From contig CAZOWM010000010.1 in the NCBI GenBank assembly GCA_964583615.1, positions 1-64,000 of the forward strand: a DNA stretch of 64,000 bases, given 5' to 3'. The stretch's first letter is position 1. Every line of letters starts with the position of its first letter. The position numbers were made by a program, and so were the translations under genes. This stretch comes from CAZOWM01 sp964583615. Lineage in GTDB: Bacteria > Spirochaetota > B62-G9 > DRHN01. A model generated the notes under the pieces. It was not told where the DNA came from, searched no databases, and saw only the letters and a program-made list of their open reading frames with translations. This document shows, one piece after another, positions 41,682 through 51,055 of this stretch.

Positions 41682-42011
41682 ATGGTGCACCGGTATAAAA
41701 TTTACTCGTATTTAGATAAACAAAGAAATCTCAATATTGGAAAAATTCTCGATCCCAACGGGGAATGGGTGAGATTCAAAGAATGCAATAGATACTCGAA
41801 AGAAGTGTGCGACGAAAATTACGTGCTCCAGCAGAAGTGTACCGCTCTGGAGGAACAAAACAAACAGTTTCTCAAAGTGCTCGACTGGTATGCAGATATC
41901 GACAACTGGCTTCCTCCCGAGAGCGGGGCGGACGTTCTGGTGTCCGAAGCGGAAAAGGATCAGGGAGAAAGAGCGCGTTCGGTCCTTATGGAAATCAGCG
42001 AAAGCGATTGA
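41682..42011 (+). CDS. Small cytosolic protein of unknown function
   Basis: Encodes 109 residues from the ATG at 41682; the ATG at 41667 is also possible. It has no signal peptide. The central part (residues about 40-65) is helical (VLQQKCTALEEQNKQFLKVL) and may form a short coiled coil; a tryptophan-rich segment follows (WYADIDNWLPP). I do not recognise the family. It is followed by a bidirectional terminator. Confidence 0.6.
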   Translation: MVHRYKIYSYLDKQRNLNIGKILDPNGEWVRFKECNRYSKEVCDENYVLQQKCTALEEQNKQFLKVLDWYADIDNWLPPESGADVLVSEAEKDQGERARSVLMEISESD

Positions 42012-42065
42012 AATGTTCCGGCAATTCGCATGTGTGGCGCGCATCCTTTGCGTGAGGGTATATTT

Positions 42066-42094
42066 AAAGAGGTGCCGTTTCAGGCACCTCTTTT
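42066..42094. terminator. Bidirectional terminator
   Basis: AAAGAGGTGCC (42066-42076) pairs with GGCACCTCTTT (42083-42093) around a 6-nt loop, with A and T runs on both sides. It separates convergent genes. Confidence 0.9.
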
Positions 42095-42131
42095 GTTTCA
42101 CGGTATGCGCGAACAGTGGCCAGGCGCTCAC

Positions 42132-42515
42132 CTAATCGGTAAAGCGTGTGGAACCGGAGTACTCGTAAGAGCTTGAAAATGCAATGACCAGCATCATTAC
42201 AATTCCGACAATGGGAATAATGATGCTGACTACAATAAGAGCCGGGTGTACGGAAAAGGCGAGATAGAACTTCACGATCCAGATGATGGCGAAGATGATG
42301 TTCACAATCGGAATAAACAGGAGAAATATGTTCCATCCGCTCTTATCGATGATATGGAGCAGGGCGACCAGCTGAACGAACGGAATGAATGCCACCCACA
42401 CGTTTTTGATGTTCGCCTTTTTCCCTGCCATAAACAGTGAAATTGCATAAACAGCATACCATACCAATCCGTAAATCCATCCTGTGTCTTTCGCTGTCTC
42501 AAGATAACCGGGCAT
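42132..42515 (-). CDS. Small four-helix membrane protein (DUF5684-like)
   Basis: Encodes 127 residues with four hydrophobic helices. The motif NVWVAFIPFVQLVALLHIIDKSGW followed by LLFIPIVNIIFAIIW resembles small membrane proteins often annotated DUF5684, which have no known function. Divergent from the LysR gene; the intervening 155 bp is their shared promoter region. Confidence 0.65.
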   Translation of the reverse strand: MPGYLETAKDTGWIYGLVWYAVYAISLFMAGKKANIKNVWVAFIPFVQLVALLHIIDKSGWNIFLLFIPIVNIIFAIIWIVKFYLAFSVHPALIVVSIIIPIVGIVMMLVIAFSSSYEYSGSTRFTD

Positions 42516-42670
42516 TTTTTGCTCCTTCTTTGTTTGATCTAATAAGTATAATGTATGAAATCACGGTTTTCCTCTTTTTCTTCAGCTTTTAACACAGTAC
42601 CCACACGGGAAAACACCGTTACTTGTTTTTCCAGGTTGCCAAGAACAATCTTTTAATGTACCATTGAGGC

Positions 42671-43555
42671 ATGAATACGAAACAGCTGAAACTCTTCATG
42701 CTCATTGCAGACATCAAGAGCTTTTCAAAAACAGCGGAGCTCGAGGCGCTCACCCAGCCTGCGGTTACTCAGCAGATTATCAGGCTCGAAAAGGAAATGG
42801 GCTCAGTTCTTTTCCGCAGAAGGCACAAGAAGATCGAGCTCACCAAAAAAGGAAAACTCTTCTACAAGTTCGCAAAAAATATGCTGACGATGGTTGACAA
42901 CCTTGAAAAGGAGATGAGAATCATCGATCAGCGTGATGAAAGCTATCTTCGCATCGGTTCCAGTCATATCCCCACCTCGGAATTTCTCTATCAGAAGATC
43001 GCTGACTTCAAGAAAGCCCATCCCCATGTCTACATCATCTATGAGCTCAGCGACACCGAGAGCATCTCATACATGGTCGAAAACGAGTTGCTCGACCTCG
43101 GTTTTGTGGGAGCAATCACAAACAACAACCTTCAGTACAGAAGTTTTTCAGGGGACGAGCTGAAACTCGTTGCGAATAAGGATTTTGACGTGCCCTCCGA
43201 GATATCGCTTTCCGCACTGAAGGATATTCCGCTGATCATTAATCAGAAGCAGTCGGGTGTTAGAAAATATCTCGAAAAAAAACTAGAAGATTATAACATA
43301 CTGTTTTCCGATTTAAACATCATCTCAGAAATCGGTCTTCCCGACGCGCTCGCGAGTGTTGTGCTCCATGGAGCAGGGTGCGCCTTCATCCCGTCTATTG
43401 TACTCGAACGGGAGATAAATAAGAGGGAGCTGAAGATTATCACGGTGAAGAACTTCAAAGCGTACAGAAGCTACTATTCGATCACGAAAAAAGGAGCTCT
43501 TCTTTCGAAACTTGCAGAGGAGTTCCTCAATTCCTTTATTACTGCGTCTGAATAA
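42671..43555 (+). CDS. LysR-family transcriptional regulator
   Basis: Encodes 294 residues. The N-terminal winged helix (1-60) reads MNTKQLKLFMLIADIKSFSKTAELEALTQPAVTQQI (quoted in part), followed by the linker helix, and a periplasmic-binding-type effector domain from residue 90. LysR proteins usually control a divergent or nearby gene; here the divergent gene is the DUF5684-like membrane protein. The ligand cannot be predicted; the effector domain ends without unusual features. Confidence 0.92.
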   Translation: MNTKQLKLFMLIADIKSFSKTAELEALTQPAVTQQIIRLEKEMGSVLFRRRHKKIELTKKGKLFYKFAKNMLTMVDNLEKEMRIIDQRDESYLRIGSSHIPTSEFLYQKIADFKKAHPHVYIIYELSDTESISYMVENELLDLGFVGAITNNNLQYRSFSGDELKLVANKDFDVPSEISLSALKDIPLIINQKQSGVRKYLEKKLEDYNILFSDLNIISEIGLPDALASVVLHGAGCAFIPSIVLEREINKRELKIITVKNFKAYRSYYSITKKGALLSKLAEEFLNSFITASE

Positions 43556-43572
43556 AATACTACAAAAAATTA

Positions 43573-43601
43573 TTGAAATGGGTGTTTTCCTGCGCTATAT
43601 T
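43573..43601 (+). promoter_or_regulatory. Promoter of the TPR-TonB operon
   Basis: TTGAAA (43573-43578), a 17-bp spacer and TATATT (43596-43601) lie 85 bp before the ATG at 43686. Good match to sigma-70. Confidence 0.65.
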
Positions 43602-43685
43602 GTTCATAAGTATTTGAAAAAATGTATTTTTCACCATCGGCACTTTTCCGGCACCATTTCTAACATAAATCAAAAAAGACCGACC

Positions 43686-46610
43686 ATGAAAAAAGAAAAA
43701 TTCACGAACATTGTAAAGATTGTGTTCCTGTACATGATTTTCGCGATCACCCCCCTTTCCCTTTCGGCGATGACAAGGGAAATGGAGCTGTTTTCAGACG
43801 CAGAGAGCAGGTATTACGGAAAGAGTTATGTGATCGCCCTCGAAATGTACGACGAGTTCCTGAAGAAATTTCCGCTCTCGGACCTCGTCCCCGATGTACA
43901 GTACAGAAAGGCGGTCTGTCTGTACAGGCTGGGGGATCTCGAGCGGGCGATGTTGCTGTTCAGCACAGTCGAAAAGCGGTACAGGGCAACGAAGTACATT
44001 ACGTACGTTCCGTTCTGGAAAGGGCTCATCTATTTTCATCAGGCGGATTATGGAAATGCGGAAGAGCTTTTGGAAGCTTTCGTGCAGGAAACGAAAGACA
44101 AGGACCTGAAACTTCAGGCGATGCTCCATCTGGCAATCAGCGAGCTCTCTCAGGACAAGTTTGCTGATGCATATGAAACGATGAAACGTCTGGAAGACGC
44201 AAAGCGTCCGGATACACTCTCACCCTATGAAGCGCTCGTTCTCAGCCACATACTTTTGAAAAAAAACGCCTACAGCGAGCTCATCGCATTTCAGGACGGC
44301 ATCGATTATACGGAGTTTTCCGAGGCCTGGAACGAGAGAATGCGCCTCTACAAAGGGGAAGCGCTGTGGAACCTCCAAGAGGAGAAACGTGCGGAGGAAG
44401 TGTACCGCTCGCTTACGGACGCCCATCCCGACGTATCTGCCAGTGCATTTCGGCGGCTTTATTTGATTGCACAGCAGAATAATGATATTGAGCGTATGGA
44501 AGAAATCATATTACAGGCGGAAGAAAAGTTCAGCGGTTCCCCGGAGACGCTGGTGGACCTCTGGCTCGGCATCGGAATCGAGAGTTTCAACCGCGGGGAG
44601 GCGGATCTTGCGCGCTACTTTTTGAACAAGATCTGGATAATGAGAGAACAGCAGGAAGTTTCTGAAGCCGTTCCCGTGTACCTTGCAGAAATCCATCTCC
44701 TCGAAGGCGAGGTGGAGTCAGCGAAGCGTGTTCTTGAAGAGTACATCGAAATATACAAACGCGAGCCGGCTGTCGTTTTGCTTCGGCTGGGAAACATTTA
44801 TATGTACGGAGGGGAGTTTGAAAGAGCTTCGGAGATGTTTTCCCGCGTCGACGCGCTGTATCCGGGCACCGTTCATGCGCAAAAGGCGCGGTATCTGCTG
44901 GCTTATGCGCATTATAGAAAGGGGGAATACACGGAGTCACTTGCACTTTGCCTCGAATTGACGGAGAGAAAAAACATCGAGACTCATCTGAAACCCGGGA
45001 TACTGCGGCTCACCGCACTGAATTACAGGAGACTGAGAAAAATCGAGGATGCGGCGCGGACCCTGGAAGTGTATCTTGTATTCTACCCCCTGGACCTCTC
45101 TGCACAGGTTGATTTGACGAAACTGCTTTTTTCTTCCGGGAAATACAAGGATGCGATCAGCCACGCGGACGGAGTCCTGCAAAGCCGGCCCTCCATGCAG
45201 CAGACGGAAATAAGCTCATATCTTCTCCTCAAATACATTCAGGGGCTGTCGCAGATTCGCCTGAAGTCCTACGCCGAAGCGCATACAGCATTCCAGGAAA
45301 TCACGGCCGGCAGGGTACAGGATGCGGGGCTCGAAGAGATTTTTCCCTATATTGAGTACTACCGCGGATGGATACTTTACAGATTGAACGACGTAGAGAG
45401 TGCCAACGATGTTTTCAAACGGTTTGTGCGTTCCTTCAGAGACCACGAGCTTTTCGCGCAGGCTCTTTTCATGTCTGCGTGGTGCGCGTACAGCCTCGGA
45501 AACTACGAAGAGTCCAACAAACTCTTCGCCCGTCTCGCGGATGATGAATCAGGTCCGTACGGGGAAAAGGCGCGTTTTCTGCGGGCAAAGAGCCTGGAGA
45601 GCCTGAAAATGAGTTCGGAATCGGAAATACTCTTTAAAAACCTCTACAAAGAGAGTCCGGATTCGCCTTTTGCAGATGACGCGCTCTATGAGCATGCAAA
45701 TCTGCTCGGAGAGAAGGGCGCTATTGAAGAAGCTGCGGAAAAATACCTCGAGCTCCACAGCAGGTATGCGGCGAGTCCGCTCGCGGATGAAGCGCTCTAC
45801 AGGAGGGGCGAGCTCTATTTCAACAACGGGAAATTCGACCGGGCCAGAAGCTCCTTTCGAGAATACCGCGTGCACTATCCAAAGGGCACGCTCATTGACG
45901 CCGCCCTCTACTGGGAGGGCCTTTCCGCCTACAACGACGGAGACAGCGCGGAGGCTTTACGACTGTGGGAGACCCTCATCGAATCCCATACGGCAAGTCC
46001 GTTCAGGCCTGACGCGCTCATGAAAATCACAGACGCAAGAATCGAAAACGGTGATTATCGGAATGCACTCGAAAGCGTCAACGCGCTCCTGCAGGAGTAT
46101 CCGGAGTACTCTGCACGGGTGAATGCGAACCTCACGGCAGAGCAGGTGCGGTATCTCATCCACGGTATGTCGCCCGTAGAGGCGGAGCTGACTGCCCGAA
46201 TAAGTACACAGGGAGGGGTGCAAACCCGGAAAGGCAGAGAAGCAATGGTTGAGCTCTCGCGGTTCTACATATTCGAGGATGAAGACAAGATCGAACGCGC
46301 GTTTCAGATGCTCAGTCAGGTAGTGGAATACAAGCAAGACCCTGTCACAGCGGCCCAAGCGCAGTTTCTTTTGGGTGAATATTATGAGAAGAAAGGTGAG
46401 TACACAGAAGCCGGAAAGGAGTTTTTCAAAGCGTCGCTCAAGGATACGGAAGGCGCGGATTTTCGGGCTTATTCCATTTACAGAGCAGCGCTGTCGATGA
46501 AACAGGTGGGAAAGTCGAGAGAAATACAGGAACTCGTGAGCAGGCTTGAAAAAAATTATCCGCAGTCCGAGTGGACACAGAAAGGAAAAAAGCTCCTGGA
46601 GGAAGAGTAA
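43686..46610 (+). CDS. Large exported TPR protein of the TonB operon
   Basis: Encodes 974 residues. Residues 1-28 form a signal peptide (KIVFLYMIFAITPLSLSA). Nearly the whole mature protein is tetratricopeptide-like helical repeats, with tandem units such as ALEMYDEFLKKFPLSDLVPDVQYRKAVCLYRLGDLE and YALYEHANLLGEKGAIEEAAEKYLELHSRYAASPLADEALYRRGELYFNNGKF (quoted in part). It is probably periplasmic or outer-membrane associated. The next four genes encode an outer-membrane protein, ExbB, ExbD and TonB; the stop codon overlaps the next start. It may scaffold or feed that energised uptake or envelope complex, a role played by YbgF-like proteins elsewhere. Confidence 0.8.
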   Translation: MKKEKFTNIVKIVFLYMIFAITPLSLSAMTREMELFSDAESRYYGKSYVIALEMYDEFLKKFPLSDLVPDVQYRKAVCLYRLGDLERAMLLFSTVEKRYRATKYITYVPFWKGLIYFHQADYGNAEELLEAFVQETKDKDLKLQAMLHLAISELSQDKFADAYETMKRLEDAKRPDTLSPYEALVLSHILLKKNAYSELIAFQDGIDYTEFSEAWNERMRLYKGEALWNLQEEKRAEEVYRSLTDAHPDVSASAFRRLYLIAQQNNDIERMEEIILQAEEKFSGSPETLVDLWLGIGIESFNRGEADLARYFLNKIWIMREQQEVSEAVPVYLAEIHLLEGEVESAKRVLEEYIEIYKREPAVVLLRLGNIYMYGGEFERASEMFSRVDALYPGTVHAQKARYLLAYAHYRKGEYTESLALCLELTERKNIETHLKPGILRLTALNYRRLRKIEDAARTLEVYLVFYPLDLSAQVDLTKLLFSSGKYKDAISHADGVLQSRPSMQQTEISSYLLLKYIQGLSQIRLKSYAEAHTAFQEITAGRVQDAGLEEIFPYIEYYRGWILYRLNDVESANDVFKRFVRSFRDHELFAQALFMSAWCAYSLGNYEESNKLFARLADDESGPYGEKARFLRAKSLESLKMSSESEILFKNLYKESPDSPFADDALYEHANLLGEKGAIEEAAEKYLELHSRYAASPLADEALYRRGELYFNNGKFDRARSSFREYRVHYPKGTLIDAALYWEGLSAYNDGDSAEALRLWETLIESHTASPFRPDALMKITDARIENGDYRNALESVNALLQEYPEYSARVNANLTAEQVRYLIHGMSPVEAELTARISTQGGVQTRKGREAMVELSRFYIFEDEDKIERAFQMLSQVVEYKQDPVTAAQAQFLLGEYYEKKGEYTEAGKEFFKASLKDTEGADFRAYSIYRAALSMKQVGKSREIQELVSRLEKNYPQSEWTQKGKKLLEEE

Positions 46611-48223
46611 TGGTCAGGTGGATTTTCACATCATGCGTGGTAGTATTGTTTTTTACAGCAGGAACGGGTGCCGGAATCTCTCAGGAGCTCGAACCGGAAG
46701 AGCCTGAGATCATTCTTCCCTCCGTTGTGCTCGAAATCGAGGATCTGAGCGTTGAGCGTATGACGGAGGCTCTGCCAGAGGAGGAGGAGCTTTTGCCTTC
46801 GGAACCACCGCTTCCGCTCCCAGAAGCAGAGGAGCTCGAGGTGCGAGAGCCACAGCTCGACCTCACACTCCCTCCTACAGGGCCTTCAGTATTTGAGATA
46901 AAGGAGGGGAAGTATCTCTCTGCAGAGGCGATATTGGGGACAGGAACGGCAAACGAATTCTACAGTAAAATATCGCTCTTTTTTCTTGGGGAAAGACCGG
47001 AAGGAAAGATCCTCTTCCAGCACGAGACGATCGACGGATTTTCATCGGAATCACCGGGCACGGGCTACAACACACGCGAAGACACGCTGGATGGATACAT
47101 AGACTTTGATCTGAAAAACGGCGAGTTCAGCTTCGAAGGCTCGTTTTCTGAGCTCGAGAGAGGGCTTCAGGAGAATGGGGTGTATTTTTCAAAGATCAAC
47201 CGGTTCGTCGACCTCGGTGTAAGCTCCGCGCACCGGTTCAACGACTGGTTTTCCTTGAAGGGGTCGATGTCCGGATCAGCGGCAAACCAGGTGCTCACCG
47301 ACGGACCATCCCCTGCTGAGCGAATTGTCGAATACCACATTCTGCCCTCAGTCGCGGCTGAGTTCAGTTTCCAGAGGTGGTACTTCGGAATTGAGCCGCG
47401 CGCGAGCTACAGGAGCATTCCGGACATATCGGATCTTTCAGCCGGGAGGATGCAGGTCAGGGGGTATTTCGGGGCGGACGTCACGGATTACCTTCATCTC
47501 GACGGCGGTGCCGGGTGGTTCTGGAGCGAGGAGACTGCGAACCTGTTTCCCTTTGATCTCACACTCACCGCGGCGCTCGGAGACTTTCTGTCGTTCAGGA
47601 TCGGCGGTGGGTACAGAATCATCGAGTATCAGCTCAGAGATGTGTTCAGAGAGTATCAGCTCTCAGATGTTCCTGCTGCTCTCGAGGACAACCACGGATG
47701 GTACGGTGATGTCCGCACAAACTGGATTCCCTCTCAGGGGTGGATCGTTGATGCGGGAGCGCTCTACTTTCACAACAGCAGTATGCCGACTTTCGGGAGA
47801 ACGGTCGATGCCGCAACCGGGCTTTTCCCCTTCACACAGGGTGAGGCGCAGCAGCTCAGTGTTGACGCAGGCATACGGTGGATCATTTCCGAGCTTTTCT
47901 CGGCACGAGCAGGGATGGAGATAGAGATTGGAGAACGGCCTGAGTTCTCCCCGGAGAGGAGGCTGACGATTGACATGGATCTCGTGCAGCCGCAGGGGAA
48001 GTACGGGGCAGGGGCTTCGCTCGATCTCATAACCGGAGTCAACGACTCGAATCAGCTGCCGGTCCTTGACCTGAACGGATTTTTCCGGCTCAATCAGTAC
48101 GTCCGGTTCATGATTGAAGCAGACGACGTGCTCTCCGTATTTCTCGAAGATTCCAGGTACAGCTGGGAGCCGTATGTAGACCCCGGTTTTCTATTGAAAG
48201 CAAAGGTACACATAAATTTTTAA
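46610..48223 (+). CDS. Outer-membrane protein in a TonB/ExbBD operon
   Basis: Encodes 537 residues from the ATG at 46610 (GGAGG upstream, TAATG overlap with the TPR gene). Signal peptide of about 24 residues, then an acidic, proline-rich segment (residues 30-85). After this come alternating polar and aromatic strands (FGADVTDYLHLDGGAGWFW, LSFRIGGGYRIIEYQL) typical of a beta barrel, ending HINF with the C-terminal phenylalanine that marks outer-membrane barrels. No plug domain of classical TonB receptors is recognised, so it may be a TonB-coupled protein of a spirochaete-specific type. Function unknown. Confidence 0.75.
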   Translation: MVRWIFTSCVVVLFFTAGTGAGISQELEPEEPEIILPSVVLEIEDLSVERMTEALPEEEELLPSEPPLPLPEAEELEVREPQLDLTLPPTGPSVFEIKEGKYLSAEAILGTGTANEFYSKISLFFLGERPEGKILFQHETIDGFSSESPGTGYNTREDTLDGYIDFDLKNGEFSFEGSFSELERGLQENGVYFSKINRFVDLGVSSAHRFNDWFSLKGSMSGSAANQVLTDGPSPAERIVEYHILPSVAAEFSFQRWYFGIEPRASYRSIPDISDLSAGRMQVRGYFGADVTDYLHLDGGAGWFWSEETANLFPFDLTLTAALGDFLSFRIGGGYRIIEYQLRDVFREYQLSDVPAALEDNHGWYGDVRTNWIPSQGWIVDAGALYFHNSSMPTFGRTVDAATGLFPFTQGEAQQLSVDAGIRWIISELFSARAGMEIEIGERPEFSPERRLTIDMDLVQPQGKYGAGASLDLITGVNDSNQLPVLDLNGFFRLNQYVRFMIEADDVLSVFLEDSRYSWEPYVDPGFLLKAKVHINF

Positions 48224-48233
48224 GGAGAGGAAC

Positions 48234-48932
48234 ATGCTTGATATAATGCAGAGGGGCGGGATAATCATGTGGATTATTCTTTTTCTGTCGATCGTTGCCG
48301 CGATCATCATCATCGAGAGACTTCTTTATTTCAGGAAGATTCGGATCGATGAGGAAAAGATGATCAACCGGCTGAAGTCGACGCTTCGCAAGCAGCATTT
48401 TGACGAGGCGATTTCGATATGTGAGAACAACCCTTCCCCGATCACGAATCTAATGAGGGTCGGTATCGAAAACCGCCACCATGCCCCGGATACCATAAAG
48501 GAAACGATCCTCGATGCGGCGAATCTCGAGATACCGCAGATGGAAAAGCACCTCCCCGCACTCGGGACAGTCACACACATTGCACCTCTGCTCGGCCTTC
48601 TGGGAACGGTGACCGGAAATATCTCGGCGTTCGGGGTACTGGGAAAGCTCGGGTCTGTCGGAGACCCCGCACTTCTCGCCAAGGGTATATCGGAGGCGCT
48701 TCTCACAACTGCAGCGGGACTCATCGTGGCAATTCCCGCAATAATATTTTACAACTATCTCGTCAACAAGGTCAATCACATGATTATCCGTCTGGAAAAC
48801 CGGGTGAACGAGCTCGTGCTCCTGCTGGAAACACACAGAGAGGAGATAATAAAACCGGGGGAGGATATTTCTTCTCCGTCTCAACCCCCGGATGGGGGCA
48901 TGCGCCCACTCGACGGAGGGGGACTGATATGA
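48234..48932 (+). CDS. exbB: MotA/TolQ/ExbB proton-channel protein
   Basis: Encodes 232 residues with three transmembrane helices. The family signature in ALGTVTHIAPLLGLLGTVTGNI (quoted in part) and the later GLIVAIPAIIFYNYL segment match ExbB/TolQ. It forms the pentameric stator channel that harvests proton motive force with ExbD. AAGGAGAGG precedes the start. The C-terminal tail is proline/glycine rich and longer than usual. It overlaps the exbD gene by 4 nt. Confidence 0.93.
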   Translation: MLDIMQRGGIIMWIILFLSIVAAIIIIERLLYFRKIRIDEEKMINRLKSTLRKQHFDEAISICENNPSPITNLMRVGIENRHHAPDTIKETILDAANLEIPQMEKHLPALGTVTHIAPLLGLLGTVTGNISAFGVLGKLGSVGDPALLAKGISEALLTTAAGLIVAIPAIIFYNYLVNKVNHMIIRLENRVNELVLLLETHREEIIKPGEDISSPSQPPDGGMRPLDGGGLI

Positions 48933-49345
48933 AATTTCGGAGAAGGCTCACCACACGGACAAATGTGGAACTTGTGCCGTTGATCGACGTGGTATTTCAG
49001 CTCGTGGTGTTCTTCATGGTTTCCACCACGTTTATCCTCACCCCGGGGATAAACATCGTGCTTCCGGCCTCGCAGTCGTCAGAGCCGGTTGCGATGACCA
49101 GAATGGTGGTCTCCATTGTTTCCAGCGACGAGCTGTATCTCAACAAGGACCGCTACACACTCGAAGGGTTGAGCAATAAACTCGCAGAGCTCAGCGAGGA
49201 GGAGAAAAACGCAATAAAGACGGTAATCATCGAAGGCGACAGCGCCGTCTCCTACAATCTCATGGTGGAAGTGCTGGATGTTCTCCGGTTGAGCGGATTC
49301 AAGGGAGTAAACCTGAAAACACGCGAAGAAAAGGAAACAAGCTAA
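48929..49345 (+). CDS. exbD: ExbD/TolR biopolymer transport protein
   Basis: Encodes 138 residues: a short cytoplasmic tail, one transmembrane helix carrying the essential aspartate in VPLIDVVFQLVVFFMVSTTF, and a periplasmic domain. This is the standard ExbD/TolR layout. With ExbB it forms the motor that energises the TonB protein encoded next. No Tol-Pal genes (tolB, pal) are present, so the TonB assignment is preferred over Tol. Confidence 0.93.
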   Translation: MKFRRRLTTRTNVELVPLIDVVFQLVVFFMVSTTFILTPGINIVLPASQSSEPVAMTRMVVSIVSSDELYLNKDRYTLEGLSNKLAELSEEEKNAIKTVIIEGDSAVSYNLMVEVLDVLRLSGFKGVNLKTREEKETS

Positions 49346-49347
49346 AA

Positions 49348-50271
49348 ATGTACACGGCACACCAGAACAGAAAGCGCATGTTCATCAGCTTAATCATCGC
49401 GTTCCTGTTTCACGCAGCGGTTTTTACCGGGGGGCAGTTTATTCTTCCTGAGGATATCGGAAAGATCGAGGAGTACCAGGGCCCTCTGCTCGTGACCATA
49501 GAACGGGAGCGTCCCCCCCAGCCGGTCGAGGTGGTGAAGAAAAAGCCTGCGGTGAAAAAGGAGGACGTGCCGAACAGACCTGAAGTGAAAAAAGAAAGCC
49601 CCCCTCTGCGCAGGGAAAGCAAAAAGAAACAAACAAGCTCAGTGCCTTCTGTTCAGGAAAGGGGAATCGTCCCAGACACCTCAGGTCCGGCGGTTCATGA
49701 CCAGAATGTCGAGCTCATAGAGATGGAGAAATTCTGGGAGTCGATTCCCGCGCCCCTGGATGAAGAAGAGGGGCTTCCGCCCATCACGACCCGGGAATAC
49801 AGGGAAGAAAAGAAAGACGAGGCTGTTCCCTTTCAGTCGAAGTCTGAGATCGCGCGCGAGAGCCTCACATTCGACGTAGGGAAACTCGATGCGGCACTCG
49901 AGAATGAAGCCGTGTCTGTTTCGAATGAGGGAACCGCGCGGGGTCCGGCATCGGACACCGGTAAGATCGAAGCTGCACAAATGCCGCTCATCGTGTGGGA
50001 CGACACCTCACAGGAAAGAGCGTTCACGTACAGAGGCCCTTTTCCGGAAATTCCTCTCTGGGTAAATAATGAAGGGCTCGAGCTGAGAGCAGCGATTTCA
50101 TTTGCGGTTACCGCGGAGGGACACACAACGGGAGTGAAGGTAAGGGTGTCTTCAGGTTATTCGGATGTTGATTCAAAGATCCTCGATGCGGTTCGGAAAA
50201 TGAAATTCAATCCACTCCCCGGAAGCGGCCTGGTAACCGGGACGATCACCTACATCATCAGTCCGAGATGA
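49348..50271 (+). CDS. tonB: TonB-family energy transducer
   Basis: Encodes 307 residues. An N-terminal membrane anchor (about 10-30) leads to a Pro/Lys/Glu-rich periplasmic spacer (ERPPQPVEVVKKKPAVKKED, quoted in part) and a C-terminal TonB domain with AISFAVTAEGHTTGVKVRVSSGYSDVDSKILDAVRKMKFNPLPG (quoted in part), ending ITYIISPR. The middle segment (120-230) is longer than usual and acidic. It spans the periplasm and pulls on the outer-membrane partner, most likely the protein at 46610. It converges with the LysM gene. Confidence 0.9.
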   Translation: MYTAHQNRKRMFISLIIAFLFHAAVFTGGQFILPEDIGKIEEYQGPLLVTIERERPPQPVEVVKKKPAVKKEDVPNRPEVKKESPPLRRESKKKQTSSVPSVQERGIVPDTSGPAVHDQNVELIEMEKFWESIPAPLDEEEGLPPITTREYREEKKDEAVPFQSKSEIARESLTFDVGKLDAALENEAVSVSNEGTARGPASDTGKIEAAQMPLIVWDDTSQERAFTYRGPFPEIPLWVNNEGLELRAAISFAVTAEGHTTGVKVRVSSGYSDVDSKILDAVRKMKFNPLPGSGLVTGTITYIISPR

Positions 50272-50293
50272 CAGCCTCTGCTGGAAATGTGCT

Positions 50294-50989
50294 TCAATTT
50301 TCGTACGTCCTGGTCGGATCGTACATTCCTTCACGGGCCTCGCCGTTTATGCTGGGGATCGTGAAAACCTGTCCGGGCAAGATGAGGTGAGGATTGTGGG
50401 GATTTTTGAGTTTCTCCCTGTTTGCCTCATAGATGATTTTCCACTTCCAGGGGTCGTTGTAGATGAATTCGTACTCCGCTATTCGCCAGAAGCAGTCGCG
50501 CCGTCTCGGGATGAGGCGGACCTTGTAATATTTTGGAAGCGGCTCTGCCGGAACGAGATCTTTGAGTACATTGAGAACACGGTTTGAGTAATCGATGCTT
50601 CTTTCATACTGCTCCGCACCGTAGGATTGTTTCGCGATTGCGAAATCAGCCGCTGCCTGGCTGAACTCCCCGGGATGATCATTCTCAATCCCCTCTGCAC
50701 GTGCATGATCGAGCCTGCCAGAGGCACGCTGCATGAGCGTGTTTGCCTTATGTCTCTGCACGAGCATGGTCGCGTAGGTGTCGGCTTTTTTTATATGTTC
50801 TCTCGCCTTTTCAGCATACTCATAGGCCGAATCGTACTTTCCTTCTTCGTAGGCTTTCTCCGCCTTTCTGTTCAACTCTTTTGCCTTCCGATAGTCGGGA
50901 TTATCGAAAAGCGACTGCCCTACTGCTGCGATTGCGCAGAGGACCGTACACATAATAACCGTGATAATAATCAGTGTTTTCCTTTCCAT
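50294..50989 (-). CDS. LysM-domain periplasmic protein
   Basis: Encodes 231 residues with a signal peptide (about 1-25). Residues 30-150 are helical with a repeated Ala/Tyr/Glu pattern (AEKAYEEGKYDSAYEYAEKAREH, quoted in part), a TPR- or coiled-coil-like region. The C-terminal 70 residues form a LysM module: YKVRLIPRRRDCFWRIAEYEFIYNDPWKWKIIYEANREKLKNP... LILPGQVFTIP (quoted in part), which binds peptidoglycan glycan strands. It is probably a cell-wall attached periplasmic protein. A similar helical lipoprotein gene lies just upstream, and the two are likely cotranscribed. Confidence 0.85.
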   Translation of the reverse strand: MERKTLIIITVIMCTVLCAIAAVGQSLFDNPDYRKAKELNRKAEKAYEEGKYDSAYEYAEKAREHIKKADTYATMLVQRHKANTLMQRASGRLDHARAEGIENDHPGEFSQAAADFAIAKQSYGAEQYERSIDYSNRVLNVLKDLVPAEPLPKYYKVRLIPRRRDCFWRIAEYEFIYNDPWKWKIIYEANREKLKNPHNPHLILPGQVFTIPSINGEAREGMYDPTRTYEN

Positions 50990-51055
50990 GTGAAAGTCCT
51001 TCGTCTTATCTATGATATTCGCCCCGATTGACAGGGCGCAGAAGACATCGGGCTG

